Source: Cupriavidus sp. WKF15
GTDB lineage: Bacteria > Pseudomonadota > Gammaproteobacteria > Burkholderiales > Burkholderiaceae
Assembly (NCBI RefSeq): GCF_029278605.1
Contig: NZ_CP119572.1
Location: 682,001-746,000, forward strand
Direction: 5' to 3'
DNA: 64,000 bases
Shown one piece after another: positions 26,383 through 35,655 of this stretch (its first letter is position 1; each line of letters opens with the position of its first letter). The notes beneath the pieces were generated by a model that had not been told where the DNA came from, searched no databases, and saw only the letters and a list, made by a program, of their open reading frames with translations. A program made the translations under genes and the position numbers.

Positions 26383-27944
26383 GCGCCGCAGTCACCACCA
26401 TCTTCGTCCCGCGCGACTCCACCGCGCTGGCCCTGGGCGCCGACGACGTGGCGCGCGCGATTGCGCGCGAGGCCGCGGCGCGCGGCGAATCCGTGCGCAT
26501 CGTGCGCAACGGTTCGCGCGGCATGTTCTGGCTTGAGCCGCTGATCGAGGTGCAGGCCGGCGCGGGCCGCGTGGCCTACGGCCCGGTCAGCGCCAGTGAT
26601 GTGCCGGGGCTGTTCGATGCCGGCCTGCTGCAAGGCGGCGCGCATGCGCTCGCGCACGGCCTGACCGACGAGATCCCCTTCCTCAAGCGCCAGGAACGCC
26701 TGACGTTCGCACGCGTCGGCATCACCGATCCGTTGTCGCTGGACGACTACCGGGCGCATGAAGGCTTTGCCGGCCTGGAACGCGCGCTCGCGATGGAACC
26801 CGCCGCGATCGTGCAGGAAGTGACCGACTCGGGCCTGCGCGGCCGCGGCGGCGCGGCCTTCCCGACCGGCATCAAGTGGAAGACCGTGTTGGGCGCGAAG
26901 TCGGCCGTCAAGTACATCGTCTGCAATGCGGACGAGGGCGATTCGGGCACGTTCTCCGACCGCATGGTGATGGAAGACGATCCGTTCATGCTGATCGAGG
27001 GCATGACCATCGCCGGCCTCGCCGTGGGCGCGGAGCAGGGCTATATCTACTGCCGTTCCGAATACCCGCATGCGATCGCCGTGCTCAATGCCGCCATCGC
27101 CATCGCCACCGCTGGCGGCTGGCTGGGCGATGACATCCGCGGCAGCGGCAAGCGTTTTCACCTTGAAGTGCGCAAGGGCGCCGGCGCCTACGTATGCGGC
27201 GAGGAAACCGCGCTGCTCGAGAGCCTGGAAGGCAAGCGCGGCGTGGTGCGCGCCAAGCCGCCGCTGCCCGCGCTCGAAGGCCTGTTCGGCAAGCCCACGG
27301 TCATCAACAACGTGATCTCGCTGGCCACGGTGCCCGTGATCCTCGCGCGCGGCGCGCAGTACTACCGCGACTTCGGCATGGGCCGTTCGCGCGGCACGCT
27401 GCCGTTCCAGCTGGCCGGCAATATCCGCCAGGGCGGCCTGGTCGAAAAGGCATTCGGCGTGACGCTGCGCGAACTGCTCCACGACTACGGCGGCGGCACG
27501 CGCAGCGGCCGCGCCGTGCGCGCGGTGCAGGTGGGCGGCCCGCTCGGCGCCTACCTGCCGGAATCGCGCTTCGACGTGCCGATGGACTACGAGGCCTATG
27601 CCGCGTTCGGCGGCGTGGTCGGCCACGGCGGCATCGTGGTGTTCGACGAGACCGTCGACATGGCGAAGCAGGCGCGCTACGCGATGGAGTTCTGCGCGGT
27701 CGAGTCGTGCGGCAAGTGCACGCCGTGCCGGATCGGCTCCACGCGCGGCGTCGAAGTCATGGACCGGATCATCGCCGGCAACGAACCTGTCAAGCACATC
27801 AAGCTCGTGCGCGACCTGTGCGACACCATGCTCAACGGCTCGCTCTGCGCCATGGGCGGCATGACGCCGTACCCGGTGCTGTCCGCGCTCAATGAATTCC
27901 CCGAGGACTTCGGCCTCGCCCCCAACCCAGCCAAGGCGGCATAG
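26379..27944 (+). CDS. fdsB: NAD-dependent formate dehydrogenase beta subunit
   Basis: 521 aa, NuoF-like subunit with FMN, NADH site and a [4Fe-4S] cluster. FMN/NAD blocks: LRGRGGAAFPTGIKW and NADEGDSGTFSDRMVM, and YVCGEETALLESLEG. Cluster Cys in ESCGKCTPCRIGSTRG with the last Cys further downstream (SLCAMGG). An N-terminal ~130-residue thioredoxin-like part is present. Its ATG overlaps the fdsG stop (ATGA), so translation is coupled. Confidence 0.95.
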   Translation: MSAAVTTIFVPRDSTALALGADDVARAIAREAAARGESVRIVRNGSRGMFWLEPLIEVQAGAGRVAYGPVSASDVPGLFDAGLLQGGAHALAHGLTDEIPFLKRQERLTFARVGITDPLSLDDYRAHEGFAGLERALAMEPAAIVQEVTDSGLRGRGGAAFPTGIKWKTVLGAKSAVKYIVCNADEGDSGTFSDRMVMEDDPFMLIEGMTIAGLAVGAEQGYIYCRSEYPHAIAVLNAAIAIATAGGWLGDDIRGSGKRFHLEVRKGAGAYVCGEETALLESLEGKRGVVRAKPPLPALEGLFGKPTVINNVISLATVPVILARGAQYYRDFGMGRSRGTLPFQLAGNIRQGGLVEKAFGVTLRELLHDYGGGTRSGRAVRAVQVGGPLGAYLPESRFDVPMDYEAYAAFGGVVGHGGIVVFDETVDMAKQARYAMEFCAVESCGKCTPCRIGSTRGVEVMDRIIAGNEPVKHIKLVRDLCDTMLNGSLCAMGGMTPYPVLSALNEFPEDFGLAPNPAKAA

Positions 27945-27987
27945 GTCCACCTAAGCCGACTAACGAAGAGAACAACGGGAGACAACC

Positions 27988-30858
27988 ATGGATTGCCGCG
28001 ATGTGATTGACTTCGGCACCCCCGCCAGCGAATCGACCGAGCTGGTCACCCTCGAGATCGACGGTGTCAGCGTCACCGTGCCCGCGGGCACGTCGGTGAT
28101 GCGCGCCGCGATGGAGGCGCAGGTCAGCGTGCCCAAGCTGTGCGCGACCGACAGCCTGAAGTCCTTCGGCTCGTGCCGCCTGTGCCTGGTGGAGATCGAA
28201 GGGCGCCGCGGCTATCCGGCCTCGTGCACCACGCCGGTGGAAGCCGGCATGAAGGTGAAGACGCAAAGCGACAAGCTGTCCGACCTGCGCCGCGGCGTGA
28301 TGGAGCTGTACATCTCCGACCACCCGCTGGACTGCCTGACCTGCCCGACCAACGGCAACTGCGAGCTGCAGGACATGGCCGGCGAGGTGGGCCTGCGCGA
28401 GGTGCGCTACAACGACGGCGGCCCGATCGCGACCCACACCGAGATGAAGAAGGACGAGTCCAATCCTTACTTCACCTACGACCCGTCCAAGTGCATCGTC
28501 TGCAACCGCTGCGTGCGCGCGTGCGAGGAAACGCAGGGCACCTTCGCGCTGACGATCTCGGGCCGCGGCTTCGACTCGCGCGTGTCGCCGGGCACCAGCC
28601 AGTCGTTCATGGACTCGGACTGCGTGTCGTGCGGCGCCTGCGTGCAGGCCTGCCCGACCGCGACGCTGACCGAGACCTCCGTCATCAAGCTGGGCCAGGC
28701 GCCGCGCAGCGTCGTCACCACCTGCGCCTACTGCGGCGTGGGTTGCTCGTTCAAGGCCGAGATGAAGGGCAACGAGGTCGTGCGCATGGTGCCGTACAAG
28801 GACGGCAAGGCCAATGAAGGCCACGCCTGCGTCAAGGGCCGCTTCGCCTGGGGCTACGCCACGCACCAGGACCGCATCCTCAAGCCGATGATCCGCGCGA
28901 AGATCACCGATCCGTGGCGCGAGGTGTCGTGGGAAGAGGCCATCAACTACGCGGCTTCGGAGTTCAAGCGCATCCAGGCCAGGCATGGCAAGGATTCGAT
29001 CGGCGGCATCGTGTCGTCGCGCTGCACCAACGAGGAAGGCTACCTGGTCCAGAAGCTCGTGCGCGCCGCGTTCGGCAACAACAACGTCGATACCTGCGCA
29101 CGGGTCTGCCACTCGCCGACCGGCTACGGCCTGAAGCAGACGCTTGGCGAATCGGCCGGCACCCAGACCTTCAAGTCGGTCGAGAAATCCGACGTGATCA
29201 TGGTGATCGGCGCCAACCCGACCGATGGCCACCCGGTGTTCGCATCGCGCATGAAGAAGCGCCTGCGCGCCGGCGCCAAGCTGATCGTGGTGGATCCGCG
29301 CAGGATCGACCTGGTCGATTCGCCGCACATCCGCGCCGACTACCACCTGCAGCTGCGTCCGGGTACGAACGTCGCGCTGGTGACGTCGCTGGCCCACGTG
29401 ATCGTGACCGAAGGCCTGCTGGCCGACGCCTACATCGCCGAGCGCTGCGAGGACCGCGCGTTCCAGCAATGGCGCGACTTTGTCTCGCTGCCCGAGAACT
29501 CGCCCGAAGCCATGGCCGAGGTGACCGGCGTGCCGGCCGACCAGCTGCGCGGCGCCGCGCGCCTCTATGCCACCGGCGGCAACGCGGCCATCTTCTACGG
29601 CCTGGGCGTCACGGAACATGCGCAGGGCTCCACCACGGTGATGGGCATCGCCAACCTCGCCATGGCGACCGGCAATGTCGGCCGCGAAGGCGTGGGCGTG
29701 AACCCGCTGCGCGGCCAGAACAACGTGCAGGGCTCGTGCGACATGGGTTCGTTCCCGCACGAACTGCCGGGCTACCGCCACGTGTCGGACTCGACCGTGC
29801 GCGGGCTGTTCGAATCGGCGTGGAATGTCCAGATCAGCCCCGAGCCGGGCCTGCGCATCCCGAATATGTTCGAGGCCGCGCTCGGCGGCAGCTTCATGGG
29901 CCTGTACTGCCAGGGCGAGGACATCGTCCAGTCCGACCCGAACACCCAGCACGTGTCCGAGGCGCTGTCGTCGATGGAATGCATCGTGGTGCAGGACATC
30001 TTCCTGAACGAGACCGCCAAGTACGCGCACGTGTTCCTGCCGGGCTCGTCGTTCCTGGAAAAGGACGGCACCTTCACCAATGCCGAGCGCCGCATCTCGC
30101 GCGTGCGCAAGGTGATGCCGCCCAAGGCCGGCTACGCTGACTGGGAAGCGACCATCCTGCTGGCCAACGCGCTCGGCTATCCGATGCACTACAAGCATCC
30201 GTCCGAAATCATGGACGAGATTGCCCGCCTGACGCCGACGTTCTCGGGTGTCAGCTACAAGCGGCTGGACGAACTGGGCAGCATCCAGTGGCCGTGCAAC
30301 GAGCAGGCGCCGGAAGGCACGCCGACCATGCACATCGACCAGTTCGTGCGCGGCAAGGGCAAGTTCATCATCACCAAGTACGTGCCGACCACGGAGAAGA
30401 TCACGCGCGCCTATCCGCTGATCCTGACCACGGGCCGCATCCTGTCGCAGTACAACGTGGGCGCGCAGACGCGGCGCACCGAGAACGTCCAGTGGCATGA
30501 CGAGGACCGGCTCGAAATCCATCCGCACGATGCCGAGGAACGCGGCGTCAAGGACGGTGACTGGGTCGGCGTGCAGAGCCGGGCAGGGGAGACCGTGCTG
30601 CGCGCGATCGTCAGCGAGCGCATGCAGCCGGGCGTGGTCTACACCACCTTCCACTTCCCGGAATCCGGCGCCAACGTCATTACCACCGACAACTCCGACT
30701 GGGCCACCAACTGCCCCGAGTACAAGGTGACCGCGGTGCAGGTGATGCCGGTGGCGCAGCCATCGGCGTGGCAGAAGGAGTACCACGCGTTCAACGCGCA
30801 GCAGCTGCAGCTGCTCGAAGCCGCCAGTGCCGACCCGGCCCAGGCCGCGGCAGGCTGA
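27988..30858 (+). CDS. fdsA: NAD-dependent formate dehydrogenase alpha (catalytic) subunit
   Basis: 956 aa, with Mo-bis-MGD. N-terminal [2Fe-2S] ferredoxin domain (CATDSLKSFGSCRLC), a NuoG-like His-Cys cluster region, two [4Fe-4S] sets (CIVCNRCVRACEE; CVSCGACVQACP) and a MopB domain beginning TCAYCGVGCSF. The active-site Cys-His pair is in CARVCHSPTGYGL, where the molybdenum ligand is expected. NPLRGQNNVQG and the C-terminal MopB block complete the family. Formate to CO2 in the cytoplasm. Confidence 0.96.
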   Translation: MDCRDVIDFGTPASESTELVTLEIDGVSVTVPAGTSVMRAAMEAQVSVPKLCATDSLKSFGSCRLCLVEIEGRRGYPASCTTPVEAGMKVKTQSDKLSDLRRGVMELYISDHPLDCLTCPTNGNCELQDMAGEVGLREVRYNDGGPIATHTEMKKDESNPYFTYDPSKCIVCNRCVRACEETQGTFALTISGRGFDSRVSPGTSQSFMDSDCVSCGACVQACPTATLTETSVIKLGQAPRSVVTTCAYCGVGCSFKAEMKGNEVVRMVPYKDGKANEGHACVKGRFAWGYATHQDRILKPMIRAKITDPWREVSWEEAINYAASEFKRIQARHGKDSIGGIVSSRCTNEEGYLVQKLVRAAFGNNNVDTCARVCHSPTGYGLKQTLGESAGTQTFKSVEKSDVIMVIGANPTDGHPVFASRMKKRLRAGAKLIVVDPRRIDLVDSPHIRADYHLQLRPGTNVALVTSLAHVIVTEGLLADAYIAERCEDRAFQQWRDFVSLPENSPEAMAEVTGVPADQLRGAARLYATGGNAAIFYGLGVTEHAQGSTTVMGIANLAMATGNVGREGVGVNPLRGQNNVQGSCDMGSFPHELPGYRHVSDSTVRGLFESAWNVQISPEPGLRIPNMFEAALGGSFMGLYCQGEDIVQSDPNTQHVSEALSSMECIVVQDIFLNETAKYAHVFLPGSSFLEKDGTFTNAERRISRVRKVMPPKAGYADWEATILLANALGYPMHYKHPSEIMDEIARLTPTFSGVSYKRLDELGSIQWPCNEQAPEGTPTMHIDQFVRGKGKFIITKYVPTTEKITRAYPLILTTGRILSQYNVGAQTRRTENVQWHDEDRLEIHPHDAEERGVKDGDWVGVQSRAGETVLRAIVSERMQPGVVYTTFHFPESGANVITTDNSDWATNCPEYKVTAVQVMPVAQPSAWQKEYHAFNAQQLQLLEAASADPAQAAAG

Positions 30859-30873
30859 GAGGAGGATCGCATC

Positions 30874-31740
30874 ATGATGCGCTGCCTGAATGCGCCGGAA
30901 CTCGAACCGGCGCTGCAAGCGGACGGTGAGCCGGCCACGCACAGCACCTTCGCCGTGAGCCGCTGGCGCAACGGCGAACACGCGCTGAGCCCGGACGAGC
31001 TGGCCGAAGAGGTGCCCGTTGCGCTGGAATACAACGGCATCTCGCACGCGGTGATGCTGGCCACGCCGGCGGACCTGGAAGACTTTGCGCTCGGCTTCAG
31101 CCTGAGCGAGGGCATTGTCTCCAGTCCGCGCGATGTGTACGACATCGAGGTCGAGCCGCGCGAGCACGGCATCGCGGTGCGGCTGGAGATCGCGTCGGAA
31201 GCCTTCATGGGCCTGAAGGAGCGGCGCCGTTCGCTGGCGGGCCGCACGGGCTGCGGCCTGTGCGGCACCGAATCGCTGGAGCAGGTGATGCGCATGCCGG
31301 CGCCGGTGAAGAGCGAAGCCAGCTTCGACGCCGAGCTGATCCAGGCCGCGTTCGTGCAGCTTCAGCTGCGCCAGGCGCTGCAGCGCGAGACCGGCGCCAC
31401 GCATGCGGCGGCGTGGCTGCGTGCCGACGGCCATGTCGCGATGGTGCGCGAGGACGTGGGGCGCCACAACGCGCTCGATAAACTCGCCGGCGCGCTGGCG
31501 CGCAGCGGCGAGGACATCGCCACCGGCGCCGTGCTCGTGACCAGCCGCGCCAGCTATGAAATGGTGCTCAAGGCCGCGTCCATCGGCGCCGGCGTGCTGG
31601 CCGCCGTCTCGGCGCCCACGGCGCTGGCCGTGCGGCTGGCCGAGCAGGCCAACATCACGCTGGCCGGCTTCGTCCGCGCCAGCGGCCACGTGGTCTACAC
31701 CCATCCCCAACGCCTGCAACACGAAGCGAGCCTGGCATGA
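30874..31740 (+). CDS. fdsC: FdhD-family sulfurtransferase FdsC
   Basis: 288 aa. Moves sulfur from a cysteine desulfurase to the Mo-cofactor of FdsA before insertion. The GRTGCGLCGTESLEQV block carries the C-x-x-C pair of FdhD, and REDVGRHNALDKL is another hallmark. Ribosome site GAGGAGG. Overlaps fdsD by ATGA. Confidence 0.93.
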   Translation: MMRCLNAPELEPALQADGEPATHSTFAVSRWRNGEHALSPDELAEEVPVALEYNGISHAVMLATPADLEDFALGFSLSEGIVSSPRDVYDIEVEPREHGIAVRLEIASEAFMGLKERRRSLAGRTGCGLCGTESLEQVMRMPAPVKSEASFDAELIQAAFVQLQLRQALQRETGATHAAAWLRADGHVAMVREDVGRHNALDKLAGALARSGEDIATGAVLVTSRASYEMVLKAASIGAGVLAAVSAPTALAVRLAEQANITLAGFVRASGHVVYTHPQRLQHEASLA

Positions 31741-31961
31741 AGATCGACAACCTGATTACGATGGCCAACCAGATCGGCAGTTTCTTTGAAGCGATGCCGG
31801 ACCGGGAGGAGGCGCTGGCCGACATCGCCGGACACATCAAGCGGTTCTGGGAGCCGCGCATGCGCAGGGCCTTGCTGGGCCATGTGGATGCGGATGCCGG
31901 CGCCGGACTGCTGGGGATTGTCCAGGAGGCGGTGGGCAGGCATCGGGGCGTGCTGGAGTGA
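31737..31961 (+). CDS. fdsD: Formate dehydrogenase delta subunit
   Basis: 74 aa. MKIDNLITMANQIGSFFEAM ... EEALADIAGHIKRFWEPRMR is the FdsD/FdhD-delta family. Needed for assembly or maturation of the FdsABG enzyme. Last gene of fdsGBACD, translationally coupled to fdsC. Confidence 0.92.
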   Translation: MKIDNLITMANQIGSFFEAMPDREEALADIAGHIKRFWEPRMRRALLGHVDADAGAGLLGIVQEAVGRHRGVLE

Positions 31962-32005
31962 GGCGTTCGGGTATGGCCTGACCAGGTGCCCGGCATGGCA
32001 GGCAC

Positions 32006-32569
32006 CTAGTCATCCGCATCGCGCGACGCCGTCTCCCTTTCCCGTCTTGCTGCCCGACGCCGCTCGGCATCCACCATCGCCTGCAGGCACGCCTCGGGCC
32101 CCCCATGCACGAGCCTGGCCGGGCAGGCCAGCATCAGGTTCTTCGGCAGCCCGAAGTCCTCGACCAGATACCCCTGCGCATCCCGGGCACGTCCGCGCGC
32201 ATCGACGCCCGCGGTCGCGCGCTCGCGCAGCGACCCGTGTTCCCCGTAGTAGCCCCACACCGGCTTCTGCAGCGCCACGGCGAAGCCGACTTCGAAGGCC
32301 GTGCCCGAGTCCGGTTCGCCAGGCCCGCGGAAATCCCCGAGGTTGGCCATGACCCGGTCGGCACGGCGGATCAGCGCGATATTGGTGTCGTAGATCCAGC
32401 GAGCGGTGTCCGGCCCGGACAAGCCGGCGGGCGCCGCCTTGTCGAGCGGATACAGCCCTTCGAAGCCATACCGGGCGCATAGCGCCTTGAGTTGCTCTCC
32501 CCATTCCAGGGCATCCTCGCGGAACACATCGAATCCGGCCAGGTAGAGGGTCGTCATAGGGGTCTTCAT
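32006..32569 (-). CDS. Nucleoside 2-deoxyribosyltransferase-like protein
   Basis: 187 aa. TLYLAGFDVF at the N-terminus, a middle PDTARWIYDTNIALIRRADRV block, and DSGTAFEVGFAVALQKPVWG with the catalytic Glu of nucleoside deoxyribosyltransferases. Probable role in nucleoside salvage or damaged-nucleotide handling. The start is either MKTPMTTLYL or the internal MTTLYL. Confidence 0.82.
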   Translation of the reverse strand: MKTPMTTLYLAGFDVFREDALEWGEQLKALCARYGFEGLYPLDKAAPAGLSGPDTARWIYDTNIALIRRADRVMANLGDFRGPGEPDSGTAFEVGFAVALQKPVWGYYGEHGSLRERATAGVDARGRARDAQGYLVEDFGLPKNLMLACPARLVHGGPEACLQAMVDAERRRAARRERETASRDADD

Positions 32570-32704
32570 GGCAAGGCGCGCAGGCGCAACGGTTGTTCAG
32601 GACGGCTGCCAGCATAGCGCAGCGCGCGTGCCGCTGGCCGGCAGGACCGGCAAGCCTGCGCTACCATTGCCGTTCCGTTTTTCGCCCGATTTCCATCCGC
32701 TCCC

Positions 32705-33646
32705 ATGTCCGCAATCCAGATCCTCCAGGTCGGCCCGCTGACGCCGCCGACCAACCTCGCGCTGCAGGAGCGCTTCGGCGCTGCCGCGCTGTGGCAACAG
32801 GCCGATCCGCTGGCCTGGGCGCGCGAGCAGGGTGGCGAGGTGCGCGTCGTGGTGACCTCCGCCCGGCATGGCTGCAGCGCCGCGCTGATCGCCGCGCTCC
32901 CGCGCCTGGAGGCCATCGTCAGCTTCGGAGTCGGCTACGACTCGATCGCGCTCGACGCGGCCCGCGCCCGCGGCATCCAGGTCAGCAATACGCCCGAGGT
33001 GCTCAATGACTGCGTGGCCGACCTGGCCATTGGCCTGCTGATCGACGCGGCGCGCGGCATTGCCCACGGCGACCGCTTCGTGCGCGCGCAACGCTGGCCG
33101 CAGGGCGGCTTTGCGCTGACCACGCGGGTATCGGGCAAGAAGCTGGGCATCCTGGGCCTGGGCCGCATCGGCGAGATCGTCGCACGCCGCGCGGGCGGCT
33201 TCGACATGGAGATCGCGTACCACAACCGCCGTCCGCGCGAAGGCGCGCCGTGGCGCTTCGAGCCTGACCTGAAGGCGCTGGCGGCATGGTCCGACTTCCT
33301 CGTGGTGGCCTGCGTGGGCGGCCCCGAAACCGAGGGCCTGGTCTCGCGCGGGATCATCGAGGCGCTGGGGCCCAAGGGTATCCTCGTCAATGTCTCGCGC
33401 GGCAGCGTGATCGACGAGGCGGCAATGGTGGAGGCACTGGCCGACGGCCGGCTCGGCGGCGCGGGCCTCGACGTGTTCCGCGACGAGCCCAATGTCCCGC
33501 CGGCGCTGCTGGCGCTCGACAATGTCGTGCTGGCGCCGCACATGGCCAGCGGCACGCATGAAACGCGCGCTGCCATGACCGCGCTGACGCTCGAGAACCT
33601 GGAGGCGTTCCTGGCCACCGGCAAGGTCCTCAATCCCGTCCTGTAA
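32705..33646 (+). CDS. D-isomer 2-hydroxyacid dehydrogenase (glyoxylate/hydroxypyruvate reductase type)
   Basis: 313 aa, NAD(P)-dependent reduction of 2-oxoacids. Cofactor motif LGILGLGRIGEIVARR, catalytic Arg in the VACVGGPETEGLVSRG region, NVSRGSVIDEAAMVEAL, the catalytic Glu in FRDEPNVP, and His in LAPHMASGT. Monocistronic. The exact substrate is not determined; GhrB-like reductase is most likely. Confidence 0.88.
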   Translation: MSAIQILQVGPLTPPTNLALQERFGAAALWQQADPLAWAREQGGEVRVVVTSARHGCSAALIAALPRLEAIVSFGVGYDSIALDAARARGIQVSNTPEVLNDCVADLAIGLLIDAARGIAHGDRFVRAQRWPQGGFALTTRVSGKKLGILGLGRIGEIVARRAGGFDMEIAYHNRRPREGAPWRFEPDLKALAAWSDFLVVACVGGPETEGLVSRGIIEALGPKGILVNVSRGSVIDEAAMVEALADGRLGGAGLDVFRDEPNVPPALLALDNVVLAPHMASGTHETRAAMTALTLENLEAFLATGKVLNPVL

Positions 33647-33709
33647 CACCTGCCGACCTGCGCCCTATACTGGGAAACACCGGTCGCCGGACCAGTGTCA
33701 GGAGGCAAT

Positions 33710-33904
33710 ATGGGACGCAAGTATATTGATTGCCGCGAGTTTCCGAGCGAGGCCAACTGCACGGTCGCCCTCAGCGCCGACAGCGAAGACGAACTGCTCG
33801 AAGCCGCGGTCCAGCATGCCGTGGCTGTGCACCAGCACCAGGACACCCCTGAGTTGCGCGCGCAGTTGAAGACCCTGTTCAAGGACGGCGCACCGCCGGC
33901 CTGA
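33710..33904 (+). CDS. DUF1059 family small protein
   Basis: 64 aa. MGRKYIDCREFPSEANCTV and EDELLEAAVQHAVAVH follow the DUF1059 pattern. Perfect ribosome site GGAGG (33701-33705) before the ATG at 33710. Function unknown. Confidence 0.85.
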   Translation: MGRKYIDCREFPSEANCTVALSADSEDELLEAAVQHAVAVHQHQDTPELRAQLKTLFKDGAPPA

Positions 33905-34038
33905 ACCGTGTTGGCGCGCCGGCACCGGCGCGCCATCTCCCGCTCCTGTCCCCTTTGTGCGGCATTCGCCGCCCGTGATATCCGCCTTGTGCGTGGGTCA
34001 ATACCCATGCAGGCAGTCATGGCGCATCATTGACGCCT

Positions 34039-34062
34039 CGCTATATACAGCCTTATATTGCG
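34039..34062. promoter_or_regulatory. ModE-box-like operator upstream of modA
   Basis: CGCTATATA-N6-TATATTGCG, against the known ModE consensus CGNTATATA-N6-TATATNNCG. All invariant positions fit. It lies 50-75 bp before the modA ATG, and the matching ModE-type regulator is encoded at 37581-38375. Confidence 0.82.
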
Positions 34063-34112
34063 CCTGACAGTACGCTCAAGCCTATCCGCGCCCACGCGCT
34101 TCCAGGACTTCC

Positions 34113-34913
34113 ATGCAGACCTCCCGCTCCGCTCGCACGCCGGGCCCGGCTTTCCGGCGCCGTGCCGTTCATTTCGCCAGCGCCGCGCTGGCCGCCCTGG
34201 CGCTGGCCGCCCCGCCCGCCTTCGGCGCCGACCTGGTGGTATCGGCGGCGGCGAGCCTGACCAATGCGTTCAAGACGCTGGCCGAGTCGTTCGAGAAGGC
34301 GCACCCGGACACCAAGGTAGTCCTGAACTTCGGTGCGTCGGACGTGCTGATGCAGCAGATCATCAAGGGCGCGCCCGCCGACGTGTTCGCCTCGGCCGAC
34401 CAGGAAGCCATGAACAAGGCCGAGGCCGAGAAGGTGGTGGTCCCGGCCACGCGCCGCGACTTCGCCGCCAACCAGGTCGTGCTGATCGTGCCCAGCGACA
34501 GCAAGCTCCATATCGGCGCGCTGCAGGACCTGACCAGGCCCGAGGTGAAACGCATTGCCTTCGGCAACCCGGCCTCGGTGCCGGTCGGCCGCTACACCAA
34601 GGGCGCGCTCGAAGCCGCCGGCCTGTGGGACGCCGTCTCGGCCAAGGGCGTGCCCGCGCAGAACGTGCGCCAGAGCCTGGACTATGTCGCGCGTGGGGAG
34701 GTCGAAGCGGGCTTTGTCTTCGCTACCGACGCGGCGGTCATGCCGGACAAGGTCAAGGTGGCCGTGCGCGTGCCCAGCCGCACGCCAGTGACCTACCCCA
34801 TCGCCTTGACCAGCCTGACCAGGCAGAACACGCAGGCTACCGCCTTCGTGAGCTACGTGCTGTCGGCCGAAGGCCAGGCGATCCTGGCGCGCTACGGCTT
34901 CCAGAAGCCCTGA
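34113..34913 (+). CDS. modA: Molybdate ABC transporter substrate-binding protein
   Basis: 266 aa with a Sec signal peptide (basic N-terminus, then AALAALALAAPPAFGAD). LVVSAAASLTNAFKTLAES, NFGASDVLMQQI and APADVFASADQEAM are the oxyanion-binding blocks of ModA. Periplasmic capture of molybdate; first gene of modABC. Confidence 0.96.
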   Translation: MQTSRSARTPGPAFRRRAVHFASAALAALALAAPPAFGADLVVSAAASLTNAFKTLAESFEKAHPDTKVVLNFGASDVLMQQIIKGAPADVFASADQEAMNKAEAEKVVVPATRRDFAANQVVLIVPSDSKLHIGALQDLTRPEVKRIAFGNPASVPVGRYTKGALEAAGLWDAVSAKGVPAQNVRQSLDYVARGEVEAGFVFATDAAVMPDKVKVAVRVPSRTPVTYPIALTSLTRQNTQATAFVSYVLSAEGQAILARYGFQKP

Positions 34914-34931
34914 TCCGGACCGGCACATACC

Positions 34932-35648
34932 ATGAACGCTGTCTGGGTGCCGCTGCTGCTGTCGCTGAAGGTCGCGGGCTGGGCCACCGCGATCAACGCC
35001 GTGCTGGGCGTAGCCGCGGCCTATGCGCTGGCGCGCTGGCGCTCTCCGGCACGCGACGTGGTCGACGCGGTGCTGACGCTGCCGCTGGTGCTGCCGCCCA
35101 CGGTGCTCGGCTACTACCTGCTGGTGCTGGTGGGCCGGCGCGGTGTGTTCGGCGAATGGCTCGGCACGCTCGGCATCGAACTGGTGTTCACATGGCAGGG
35201 GGCGGTGCTGGCCTCGACCATCGTCGCTTTTCCGCTGGTGCTGAAATCGGCGCGCGCCGCGTTTGAAGGCGTGGACCACCAGCTGGAAAACGCCGCGCGC
35301 GTGCTCGGCGTGCCGGAAGCGGGGATCTTCTTCCGCGTCACGCTGCCGCTGGCCGCGCGCGGCATCTTCGCCGGCGTGCTGCTGGCCTTTGCGCGCGCGC
35401 TCGGCGAGTTCGGCGCCACGCTGATGGTCGCCGGCAACCTGCCGGGGCGCACACAGACCCTTTCCGTCGCCATCTACGAGGCCGTGCAAGCCGGCGACGA
35501 CAACACCGCCAACCTGCTGGTGCTGGTCACCTCGGTCACCTGCGTCGCGATACTGGTGGTGGCGGGGCGGCTGGTTCCCGCCACGGCGCGCAACCCGGCC
35601 GAAATCTACGAGCGCGGACGCCTGCGGCGCACGCGCACGGCGCAGTGA
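34932..35648 (+). CDS. modB: Molybdate ABC transporter permease
   Basis: 238 aa with about five membrane segments and the EAA-type loop (LENAARVLGVPEAGIFFRVT). LPLVLPPTVLGYYLLVLVGR is characteristic of ModB. 18 bp after modA. Confidence 0.95.
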   Translation: MNAVWVPLLLSLKVAGWATAINAVLGVAAAYALARWRSPARDVVDAVLTLPLVLPPTVLGYYLLVLVGRRGVFGEWLGTLGIELVFTWQGAVLASTIVAFPLVLKSARAAFEGVDHQLENAARVLGVPEAGIFFRVTLPLAARGIFAGVLLAFARALGEFGATLMVAGNLPGRTQTLSVAIYEAVQAGDDNTANLLVLVTSVTCVAILVVAGRLVPATARNPAEIYERGRLRRTRTAQ

Positions 35649-35655
35649 GGCAGCC

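Noticed and set aside
27889..31722. 1277-codon minus-strand frame under fdsA-fdsC
   Set aside because: Shadow of high-GC coding on the other strand; His/Arg/Ala-rich with no domain.
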